Positions 7,227-12,252 of a stretch of 12,252 nucleotides of DNA are shown piece by piece. Source of the stretch: Chloroflexota bacterium. Its GTDB lineage: Bacteria > Chloroflexota > Dehalococcoidia > Dehalococcoidales > JAUYDJ01. The position numbers were made by a program, and so were the translations under genes. The notes under the pieces are model-generated. The model made no database searches, was not told where the DNA came from, and saw only the letters and a list, made by a program, of their open reading frames with translations. The DNA is taken from contig JAUYDJ010000224.1 in NCBI GenBank assembly GCA_030690025.1, positions 1 to 12,252 of the forward strand, given 5' to 3'. How positions within the stretch are numbered: the first letter of the stretch is position 1; every line of letters begins with the position of its first letter.

Positions 7227-7387
7227 TTTGCATTTGGTTTTTGGCTGTGCACATTAAATCTTGATGCGTGAGAGGGGAAAAGTTCTTAAAGAGAGGGGGC
7301 TTCGCCCCCTCTCTTTCTTTCATTCCCCCTTCCCTTCAAGGGGCAGGGGATAGGTCAAACTCATGTAAGAATCCAGCCAAATACCTT
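7227..7387. mobile_element. MITE-like repeat element, copy B
   Basis: Starts with TTTGCATTTGGTTTTTG, identical to the first 17 bases of copy A (5125-5141). A shared TTGATG (7261-7266), a GAGAGGGGGC hairpin and an identical 21-base stretch (7340-7360 with 5271-5291) follow. The right end (CCAAATACC, 7377-7385) is a diverged form of the copy A end. It is shorter than copy A (about 161 against 193 bases), mainly between the start and the hairpin and at the second palindrome. It ends about 8 bases short of the stop codon of the minus-strand CvpA gene, between two convergent genes. Confidence 0.6.
7288..7316. terminator. Bidirectional terminator hairpin inside copy B
   Basis: A perfect 13-bp stem (7288-7300 with 7304-7316) closes on TTC. 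On the plus strand T-rich sequence (CTCTTTCTTTC) runs out of the stem. On the minus strand CTCTTTAAGAACTTTT does the same. It lies between the convergent ferredoxin and CvpA genes and would end both transcripts. Confidence 0.6.
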
Positions 7388-7394
7388 TAGAGAC

Positions 7395-7883
7395 CTACCT
7401 GAAGAAGGAACGGATACTGCCAAAATCGCCGGGGAGCAGTGCCAGCACCGCCGGGAAGTATTGCAGCAGCATTTTGGCCAGGCTTGAGTCGCTCACCACC
7501 CCGGTGTTACCGATAAACTTGACCCATAAGGCTAAAGCGGCACCCACGAATACCGCCCCCATGCTCAGGCCGAAGACGGCGCCGCCCAGGCGGTTGACCC
7601 AGCCCAGCGTTATCGCCGAGACCACCTTGGTCAGCACCGCGCCGATTACGGCGGCCACTATCATTGCCGCGACGACTATGATGGCAAAAGCGGCCACCTT
7701 GGCCACGCTGTCCTGGGGAATGAGGGTCAGCTGCTCCGCCAGGGTCACGTAGAAGCGTCCCGCCAGCACCACGCCGACGATTACCCCGGCCAGTGACAGG
7801 ATCGATTTGATAAGCCCGGTTTTGAGCCCGCTAAAAACCGAGATAGCCAGCATCACTATAATCACTATATCCAGCCAGTTCAT
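7395..7883 (-). CDS. CvpA family membrane protein
   Basis: Integral membrane protein of 162 residues with four predicted helices (about 4-22, 27-43, 62-84 and 100-122), the layout of the CvpA family (named for colicin V production). The pattern LDIVIIVMLAISVFSGLKTGLI at the start fits this family, as does WVNRLGGAVFGL (95-106), a form of the conserved helix-4 motif. The molecular role of the family is not settled. The ATG at 7883 is preceded on the minus strand by AGGGAGGT (7893-7900), 9 bases away. It stands alone, convergent to the ferredoxin gene and with no close upstream partner. GC-rich codon use matches the housekeeping genes. Confidence 0.88.
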   Translation of the reverse strand: MNWLDIVIIVMLAISVFSGLKTGLIKSILSLAGVIVGVVLAGRFYVTLAEQLTLIPQDSVAKVAAFAIIVVAAMIVAAVIGAVLTKVVSAITLGWVNRLGGAVFGLSMGAVFVGAALALWVKFIGNTGVVSDSSLAKMLLQYFPAVLALLPGDFGSIRSFFR

Positions 7884-8050
7884 GGTCTAATTACCTCCCT
7901 TGTGATATTCCGGGAAGCCCACCCTTTAGACTATCCTATACCATTTATAACGAAAAAGGAAAGGGACAGTTTGAGAAGTATACGAAGCTCCTCTTTTACT
8001 TTACTCCCCGTTCCGTGACAATGGAAGGGCAAGGGGTTCCGTTCAATCAT

Positions 8051-8128
8051 GGCTGATTCTAACCTTTTCATGCTTGACCCTATCCCCTTAATCCCCTTCC
8101 CCTATTCAGGGCTTTGCCCTAAAAGTCG
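8051..8128. repeat. Degenerate copy D of the dispersed repeat
   Basis: Shares GGCTGATTCT (8051-8060) with copy A (5146-5155), then TGACC and CCCCTTAATCCC-type sequence, CCCCTTCCCC, and an AGGGC-TTT-GCCCT hairpin (8108-8120) like that of copy C. TTGCCCTAAAAGTC (8114-8127) recurs exactly at 9776-9789. Its outer end lacks a clear TTTGCATTTGG, so it is truncated or decayed. It lies on the toxin side of the minus-strand cassette and is inverted relative to copy C. Confidence 0.5.
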
Positions 8129-8351
8129 GGTAGTTGCCTCACAAGTGAAGCGCTTGCTCAGAACAGGGAAGTGACATACTATTATGCAAGATTCATTAAG
8201 TTACAGTGGCAAGACATGAGCTCACACATTAAAGAAATCGTGTGACCGTAACAAAAAGGCTCCGCGCGACCGAAAGAGAGATTCCTGCTGTGATTATTGC
8301 GGTATTGGTTGTAATCACAAAGAACTAGTCTAGTGGTCTATGCTAACGAAA
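8129..8351. other. Gene-free stretch downstream of the toxin gene
   Basis: I see no convincing gene or RNA gene here. It holds an 8-bp inverted repeat, TGTGATTA at 8289-8296 with TAATCACA at 8312-8319 (15-base loop), which could end the minus-strand operon although no T-run follows. It also holds a short palindrome ACTAG-T-CTAGT (8324-8334). The rest of the CvpA-toxin gap (7884-8050) shows only C/G-rich fragments such as a CCCC(g)TTCC ... GGAA ... GGGG pair. Confidence 0.4.
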
Positions 8352-8603
8352 TTATGTGACCTCGTCGTGGTGCCCGACAACCCTCAGAGTTATCAGGTCT
8401 CCCTCCCATGTAAACGTAAAACGCAGGTCAAGAGACGCACGGGCTTCCCAGATTCCTTTGGCGGCCTTTCGCTTTTTCAAGCGAAGGCTAGGATGTCTTG
8501 GATTTACTGCCAAGAACTCAAGTGCCTTGTCCACCAAATCTTGTTCGTCTGACTGGAGCCGCTTGTAGTCTTCCTTGAATCCGTCTAATCGGCGGAATCG
8601 CAT
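8352..8603 (-). CDS. RelE/ParE-superfamily toxin (probable mRNA interferase)
   Basis: At 83 residues it has the pattern of small RelE/YafQ-like toxins: FKEDYKRL (9-16) in the first helix, NPRHPSLRLKK (34-44), GIWEARASLDLRFTF (50-64) over the core strands, and a VVGHHDEV end (76-82), a common C-terminal motif in this group. Known members cleave mRNA at the ribosome, while ParE members poison gyrase; the His-Asp ending favours the mRNA-cleaving side, by inference. It is the last of three closely spaced minus-strand genes, with only 3 bases from the stop of the 88-aa gene to this ATG. No good ribosome site is seen before the ATG, so translation is probably coupled to the gene before it, which would keep toxin below antitoxin. 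Confidence 0.85.
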   Translation of the reverse strand: MRFRRLDGFKEDYKRLQSDEQDLVDKALEFLAVNPRHPSLRLKKRKAAKGIWEARASLDLRFTFTWEGDLITLRVVGHHDEVT

Positions 8604-8606
8604 ACA

Positions 8607-8873
8607 CTATGAGTGCAGGTCTAAGAGGAGGTCTTTCACATCGCCGAATTCAACAAAGCGACCATGGTTTTCCTCCCAGTCCGCGCGTCTTTCTGCCGCC
8701 TCCCAGTTGAACACGTTGCGGCCAACAGGAGTTAAGGCCGCCACTAGACAGATGACGCTGCCTCCGCCTACTGCTATGTCCGGTATCTCCAAAACTGTAC
8801 GGGAAACCTCATCTAGGTCTCGTGTAGCCCTTTCATTCGGCAAACTATTTGTTATCGCCTGTTCCACTACCAT
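8607..8873 (-). CDS. Probable cognate antitoxin (88 aa), family not recognised
   Basis: Called an antitoxin mainly from position: it ends 3 bases before the toxin start and is about the right size. Its C-terminal part (NWEAAERRADWEENHGRFV, then EFGDVKDLLLDLHS) is charged and helical, like the toxin-wrapping tails of Phd/YefM-type antitoxins. The N-terminal half (residues 1-50, with a Gly-rich IAVGGGSVICLVAAL) does not resemble a helix-turn-helix, ribbon-helix-helix or AbrB domain that I know. The ATG at 8873 is supported by AGGAG (8880-8884 on the minus strand, 6 bases away). It starts 9 bases after the stop of the 221-aa gene. I cannot name a family. It could instead be a small protein unrelated to toxin control. 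Confidence 0.6.
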   Translation of the reverse strand: MVVEQAITNSLPNERATRDLDEVSRTVLEIPDIAVGGGSVICLVAALTPVGRNVFNWEAAERRADWEENHGRFVEFGDVKDLLLDLHS

Positions 8874-8882
8874 CGTTTACTC

Positions 8883-9548
8883 CTATGCCGGAGATTCCAA
8901 GAAGTTCCTGACTTCAGTGAATAGATAATTATACGCGGCCTGCATGTGGGGACCAAATTCCTTCAACCCTTTGAATGAACCACGGTATTGAATCTCAAGC
9001 TCTATCCACAACTTTGATAAGTCCTGAATTTGTGGCTCAATGCGCAAATTGTACCTACTATCGGCACGATTGAAGTGGAACCTCATACCTGAGGCATCCC
9101 TACCAGGACCAAGTATCCCAAACGAAGTCTCTGATATTTTGAAGTACTTGTCCTCTAGAAACTTAGACGCTTGATTGTCTCCTGAGACAGGCCAGCGTGC
9201 TATGAGCTTTACTCCGAAGTTATTGAAAGTATCCAACTGAAAATGTCTGGTAACGATTTCAAATATGTCCAGTACTCTGTCCTTGGTCGCGTCGAAGTGA
9301 ATTGGTATTGCTTCGTTAACCTGAACCAAAAGCTCCTGGAGCTGAACGTGGCTCTGGGTTGCAGGCTGTAGCATAACTGCCCCGTTAGGCAGTTGGTTGA
9401 AGCTCGGGTAGTCATACTTTTGTGTAACCTTACTGTACACCATTGCTAACTGGCTCCGGTCAAAGGGCCCCGGTGGATACTTCTGTGGCTGGACTAAAAA
9501 ACCAGCAATCAATCGTTCTTCACGAAGTTGGTTGTGGTCTAACATCAT
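8883..9548 (-). CDS. Uncharacterised 221-aa protein, first gene of the toxin operon
   Basis: Not recognised with confidence. It is a soluble protein with no signal peptide or membrane helix, and mixed alpha/beta by eye: strands around RLIAGFLVQP (12-21), AVMLQP (57-62) and FGVKLIARWP (111-120), with helices around QELLVQVNEA (71-80) and at the end (HMQAAYNYLFTEVRNFL, 201-217). The order of strands and the final helix faintly recall the scattered TIGR04255 family, but this is a weak impression. No catalytic motif is seen. It starts at the first of two ATG codons after a modest AGGGTGAG. GC content is lower and more uneven than in neighbours (22 of 60 in 9121-9180, 32 of 60 in 9061-9120), which suggests transfer. 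The tight spacing to the 88-aa gene (9 bases) points to a shared function with the toxin pair. Confidence 0.75.
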   Translation of the reverse strand: MMLDHNQLREERLIAGFLVQPQKYPPGPFDRSQLAMVYSKVTQKYDYPSFNQLPNGAVMLQPATQSHVQLQELLVQVNEAIPIHFDATKDRVLDIFEIVTRHFQLDTFNNFGVKLIARWPVSGDNQASKFLEDKYFKISETSFGILGPGRDASGMRFHFNRADSRYNLRIEPQIQDLSKLWIELEIQYRGSFKGLKEFGPHMQAAYNYLFTEVRNFLESPA

Positions 9549-9590
9549 CTTCTCACCCTAAAATAATTGCACACCATACTATTTAATAAT

Positions 9591-9676
9591 GTATAGGTAC
9601 TATCGCACTTGGTATACTGAGTAAACCGATTACCTCTATTAGTATACCACACACTGTATACGGTGTATAGCATACC
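9591..9676. promoter_or_regulatory. Operator-like array of GTATAC boxes before the toxin operon
   Basis: A 16-base near-palindrome ACACTGTATACGGTGT (9651-9666, one T-G pair breaking perfection) sits on the -10 box and probable start site. GGTATAC (9611-9617) and GTATACC (9642-9648) form an inverted pair in the leader. GTATAGCATAC (9665-9675) is an inverted GTAT/ATAC pair in the promoter spacer. ATAG-GTA-CTAT (9593-9603) is a weaker fifth site. Toxin-antitoxin operons are commonly repressed by their own antitoxin at such palindromes. The binding protein here is not known. Confidence 0.55.
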
Positions 9677-9693
9677 TGCTACACCTTTGTCAA
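9664..9693 (-). promoter_or_regulatory. Promoter of the toxin operon
   Basis: On the minus strand a perfect TTGACA (9693-9688) is followed by an 18-base spacer and TATACA (9669-9664). Transcription would start near 9657, about 110 bases before the first gene. The -10 box overlaps the palindrome at 9651-9666. Confidence 0.65.
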
Positions 9694-9751
9694 TCCTCCA
9701 TCTGTGTCCTTATTCAGTCCATCTATGAACTTGGGTTAGAACCGACATCCT

Positions 9752-9907
9752 GGACTTTTGAGGCAAAAGAGCCAGTTGCCCTAAAAGTCCCTGAAAATAT
9801 GCCCTTTTAAGGCAAAGCCCCTATTCAGGGGAAGGGGATAGTTTTTAAGAAGGGGGTGAGGTCATGCATCAACATTTAGCGTCTCCGAGCAAACACCCAA
9901 ATGCAAA
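9752..9907. mobile_element. Repeat element copy C, inverted orientation
   Basis: CCAAATGCAAA at 9897-9907 is the reverse complement of the copy A and B terminus. Read on the minus strand, TTGATG, TGACCTCACCCC, CTATCCCCTTCCCC and GGGGCTTTGCC follow, as in copies A and D. The other end has no matching terminus but contains strong hairpins: TTGCCCTAAAAG (9776-9787) with CTTTTAAGGCAA (9804-9815), 11 of 12 paired, and a GGACTTTT/AAAAGTCC pair (9752-9759, 9783-9790). It lies between the toxin operon promoter and the nuo promoter. No gene is seen from 9549 to 10075. Confidence 0.55.
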
Positions 9908-10008
9908 CAAAACCCCAAAAATAGGGTGATTGACCAATTGACTAAACGGAGTTATTGTATTAAACTATCTGCAGTTTGCTTTTGGGGTCACTACCTGAGC
10001 GTGATTCC

Positions 10009-10037
10009 TTGCCTCAAAAGGGTGGCTGTGATATATT
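10009..10037 (+). promoter_or_regulatory. Promoter of the nuo operon
   Basis: TTGCCT (10009-10014), a 17-base spacer and TATATT (10032-10037), with a start expected near 10044, about 20 bases before the nuoA ribosome site. Weaker alternatives are TTGACC at 9930-9935 and TTGACT at 9938-9943, whose -10 boxes are poor. GGGTCACT (9985-9992) and AGTGACCC (10044-10051) form an 8-bp inverted pair that brackets the promoter. Confidence 0.55.
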
Positions 10038-10075
10038 GAGGCCAGTGACCCTGAGAGATTATCTGGAGGGTGGTT

Positions 10076-10447
10076 TTGCTCGCCAACTTTGCTCTGGTTG
10101 CCTTGTTTCTGGTAGTGGCTTTTTTGTTTGCGGCGGTCACCCTTCTTCTGCCCATTGCCCTCCGGTTTCTCAAGGTTGTCCCGCATAAGCCCAACCCTAT
10201 CAAGTCTGCCACCTACGAATGCGGTATGCAGACCGTCGGCAAGACGTGGGTCCAGTTTAACTTCCGCTATTACTTCTACGCGCTCCTCTTCGTGGCCCTT
10301 GATGTGCTGGTGGTGCTGCTGTATCCCTGGGCGGTGGGACTGAGACAGGTGGGGCTTTCCGGTTTTATCGGTGCGGTTATTCTGATTTTGATTGTCATGG
10401 TGGGCTATGTCTATGCCTGGAAGAAGGGGGTCCTGGAATGGAAGTAG
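10076..10447 (+). CDS. nuoA: NADH-quinone oxidoreductase subunit A
   Basis: Small membrane subunit of complex I next to the quinone chamber and the proton-pumping arm. About 123 residues with three membrane helices (about 4-26, 66-86, 94-114). The family loop [16 protein letters not shown] is followed by [22 protein letters not shown] at 10076 is preferred because GGAGGG (10065-10070) then lies 5 bases upstream; the GTG at 10070 overlaps that ribosome site and would add only two residues. An odd point: after helix 2 the usual D-x-E pair reads D76-V-L78, so the conserved Glu is Leu. The gene overlaps nuoB by 10 bases. Confidence 0.95.
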   Translation: MLANFALVALFLVVAFLFAAVTLLLPIALRFLKVVPHKPNPIKSATYECGMQTVGKTWVQFNFRYYFYALLFVALDVLVVLLYPWAVGLRQVGLSGFIGAVILILIVMVGYVYAWKKGVLEWK

Positions 10448-11043
10448 CGGGGAAGCGGTACAGCTACGATGATAAAGAGCTGGACCGGGCGGAAGGTGAA
10501 GTCATTGAGGCGCTGGAGTCTCACTCGCAGCAGCCTTTCCCCGACCCGGACCGGTGGCTGGAAGAGCAGGTCCCGCCCAATATCTTGCTGACCACGGTGG
10601 ATGCCATGCTCAACTGGGCGCGGCGCTCGTCACTGTGGACGGTGCTCTGTTTCCCGGCGTGCTGCGCTTTTGAGCTCATGTCCGCCGCCTGCTCTCGATT
10701 TGATATTTCCCGGTTCGGCATGGAAATCATGCGTGCCTCACCGCGGCAGGCCGACCTGATGATTACGGCGGGCACATTGACCTGGAAGATGGCCCCCCAG
10801 GTGCGCCGCGTTTATGACCAGATGGCCGAGCCGAAGTGGGTCATCGCCATGGGGGCGTGTGGTATCAGCGGCGGCATGTTTGCCGGGTCGTACGCCGTGG
10901 TGCCGGGTTATAACCGCATCATCCCGGTGGATGTCTACGTGCCCGGCTGCCCGCCGCGTCCGGAAGCCCTGCTCAATGGCATCAGGATGCTGCAGGACAA
11001 AATCGCTAAGCGGAGCTTGCTGGAGGAGGTCAAGAAGCCTTGA
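10438..11043 (+). CDS. nuoB: NADH-quinone oxidoreductase subunit B
   Basis: Carries cluster N2, the last iron-sulfur centre, which hands electrons to quinone. At 201 residues it has an N-terminal extension of about 50 residues, rich in acidic residues, before the conserved core. Cluster ligands are visible: the C75-C76 pair in [11 protein letters not shown]141 in MGACGISGG and C171 in [37 protein letters not shown] and GTLTWKMAP are the expected core. The ATG at 10438 follows AAGGGGG (10424-10430) and lies inside the end of nuoA. The stop TGA overlaps the TTG start of nuoC (11040-11043), so the four genes are tightly coupled. Confidence 0.97.
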   Translation: MEVAGKRYSYDDKELDRAEGEVIEALESHSQQPFPDPDRWLEEQVPPNILLTTVDAMLNWARRSSLWTVLCFPACCAFELMSAACSRFDISRFGMEIMRASPRQADLMITAGTLTWKMAPQVRRVYDQMAEPKWVIAMGACGISGGMFAGSYAVVPGYNRIIPVDVYVPGCPPRPEALLNGIRMLQDKIAKRSLLEEVKKP

Positions 11044-11474
11044 CCGTAGCCTTCTCTGCTAAAGAAATCGCTGCTAAACTGGAAAAGCAGTTTCCCGGCA
11101 GCGTCATCGAATCAACCGAAGACAGCCTGGTGGTCAAGAGCGAGTCGCTTCCGGGTATTGCCGCCTTCCTGAAGAGCGCGCCCGACCTCGAGTTTGACTA
11201 CCTGACCGGCATCACCGCAGTTGACTACCGCCGCTACTTTGAGGTGGTCTATCAGTTTGCCTCGACGGTGCGCAATCACAGCCTGGTGCTCAAGGTCAGG
11301 AGCTACGACCGTAACAGCCCGGTGCTGCCTTCGCTGGTTAGCGTATGGCGTGGGGCTGAGCTTCAGGAGCGGGAGATATATGACCTTTTCGGCATAAAGT
11401 TCGAGGGGCACCCTGGTTTGAAACGCATCTTTCTCTGGGATGGTTTTCCCGGGTATCCGCTGCGTAAGGAATAA
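11040..11474 (+). CDS. nuoC: NADH-quinone oxidoreductase subunit C
   Basis: Peripheral-arm subunit of complex I (30-kDa type), 144 residues, at the short end of the family. It carries the C-terminal signature [17 protein letters not shown] and then [22 protein letters not shown]. The N-terminal part gives the usual fold without metal ligands. The start is TTG at 11040, with GGAGG (11025-11029) 10 bases upstream and a 4-base overlap with the nuoB stop. It is separate from nuoD, unlike the nuoCD fusion of E. coli. nuoD starts 2 bases after the stop. Confidence 0.95.
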   Translation: MTVAFSAKEIAAKLEKQFPGSVIESTEDSLVVKSESLPGIAAFLKSAPDLEFDYLTGITAVDYRRYFEVVYQFASTVRNHSLVLKVRSYDRNSPVLPSLVSVWRGAELQEREIYDLFGIKFEGHPGLKRIFLWDGFPGYPLRKE

Positions 11475-11476
11475 TC

Positions 11477-12252
11477 ATGGCGATTAAGACTGAGCCTTTT
11501 ATCGTTAATATCGGCCCGCAGCACCCCAGCACCCACGGGGTGTTCCGCATGAGGGCTACCCTCGATGGCGAGGTGGTGGTCGACCTGGAGCCGGTCTTCG
11601 GCTATCTGCACCGTGGCATAGAGAAGCTGGCCGAGGGGCGCACCTACAAGATGAATATTCCCTTTACCGACCGGCTGGACTATGTCTCGTCCATGACCGG
11701 CAACCAGCCCTATGTTATGGCGGTGGAGAAGCTGGCGGGCATCCCGGTGCCGGAGCGGGCGGAATACCTGCGCGTCATCATCGCCGAGCTGCAGCGCATC
11801 GTCAACCACCTTATCGCCGTGGGCGCTTTCCTGAACGACTGCGGCGCTTTTGTCACGCCCTTCATGTACATGTTCCGCGAAAGGGAGAAGATTGTCGACC
11901 TGTTTGAGATGGTCTGCGGCCAGCGGCTTACCTACAACTACATGCGTTTTGGCGGGGTGAGCCATGACATCCCCGAAGAGTTCCTGCCGGCCCTGGGGAA
12001 GTTCATCAAGGACATGCCCGCCTTTATCGACGAGTACGACCAGCTCCTGGCGACGAATGAAATACTGCTGGCCCGTGCCAAAGGGGTGGGCATACTGTCC
12101 CGCGAGAAGGCCATCAATATCTCCGCCAGCGGCCCGGTGCTGCGCGCCAGCGGGGTCAAGTGGGATATCCGCAAGGTAGACCCCTATTCCGTCTACGACC
12201 GCTTTGAGTTTGATATCCCCACCGGCACGGTGGGCGATTGCTATGACCGTTA
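11477..12252 (+). CDS. nuoD: NADH-quinone oxidoreductase subunit D, 5' part (runs off window)
   Basis: The 49-kDa-type subunit that forms the quinone site with NuoB. The first 258 residues are present and open to the window end. [13 protein letters not shown] (12-24) holds the His-bearing loop, and Tyr79 in [11 protein letters not shown] corresponds to the quinone-contacting Tyr (Tyr87 in Thermus Nqo4, aligned from memory). The sequence continues with [23 protein letters not shown] and [11 protein letters not shown], all family motifs. The ATG at 11477 is 2 bases after nuoC, with AAGGA (11466-11470) upstream. No frameshift was seen. Whether the operon has the NADH-oxidising nuoEFG cannot be seen from here. 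Confidence 0.97.
   Translation, partial: MAIKTEPFIVNIGPQHPSTHGVFRMRATLDGEVVVDLEPVFGYLHRGIEKLAEGRTYKMNIPFTDRLDYVSSMTGNQPYVMAVEKLAGIPVPERAEYLRVIIAELQRIVNHLIAVGAFLNDCGAFVTPFMYMFREREKIVDLFEMVCGQRLTYNYMRFGGVSHDIPEEFLPALGKFIKDMPAFIDEYDQLLATNEILLARAKGVGILSREKAINISASGPVLRASGVKWDIRKVDPYSVYDRFEFDIPTGTVGDCYDR

Noticed and set aside
7212..7392. CTTTAGAG repeated at 7212-7219 and 7385-7392 as a target-site duplication of copy B
   Set aside because: The left copy is 7 bases away from the element end and the right copy overlaps the diverged terminus. Copies A and C show no matching duplication, so it may be chance.
8129..8351. tRNA or other structured RNA gene
   Set aside because: I could not build a cloverleaf or recognise a T-loop. 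Only one 8-bp inverted repeat with a 15-base loop is present.
8575..8928. Plus-strand open frame of 117 codons over the 88-aa gene
   Set aside because: No ribosome site, a Ser/Arg-rich product and overlap with two minus-strand genes. The minus-strand set has tight spacing and a recognisable toxin, so it was preferred.
8883..9548. 221-aa protein as a SecB-like chaperone of a toxin-antitoxin-chaperone system
   Set aside because: It is longer than SecB, comes first and not last in the operon, and does not show the SecB pattern by eye.

Overview
The window looks like a piece of a Chloroflexota chromosome, probably from the class Dehalococcoidia. This is inferred from protein style (a NuoA ending in [11 protein letters not shown], a four-gene nuoABCD start with separate nuoC and nuoD, a MacAB-like exporter whose adaptor is a lipoprotein) and not from any marker gene. 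Coding regions are GC-rich (42 of 60 bases in 1261-1320), genes are packed with 4-base stop/start overlaps, and non-ATG starts are common. The intergenic regions are unusually full of C/G-rich hairpins and short dispersed repeats.

Layout. (1) 1-899: 3' part of leuS. (2) 1091-5086: proC followed at once by a three-gene MacAB-type exporter (lipoprotein adaptor, ATPase, permease), probably one transcript. (3) 5087-5725: a 639-base gene-free stretch with a 193-bp element bearing 13-bp terminal inverted repeats, a strong-looking promoter and two 36-base hairpin repeats. (4) 5726-7068: rsmD, coaD and a 2[4Fe-4S] ferredoxin. (5) 7069-7394: terminators plus a second copy of the repeat element, between convergent genes. 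(6) 7395-7883, minus strand: a CvpA-family membrane protein. (7) 7884-8351: gene-free, with a degenerate repeat copy. (8) 8352-9548, minus strand: a compact three-gene operon of lower GC content made of an unrecognised 221-aa protein, a probable 88-aa antitoxin and a RelE/ParE-type toxin. It is preceded by a consensus-like promoter whose -10 overlaps a near-perfect palindrome. (9) 9752-9907: a further repeat copy in opposite orientation. (10) 10009-12252: promoter and first four genes of a complex I (NADH:quinone oxidoreductase) operon, nuoA-B-C-D, with nuoD cut by the window end.

The housekeeping parts (leuS, proC, rsmD, coaD, nuo) are ordinary. The parts most worth a second look are the toxin-antitoxin-like cassette with its unrecognised first gene and its operator-like array, and the family of palindromic, MITE-like repeats that lies on both sides of it and probably also supplies transcription terminators to neighbouring genes.
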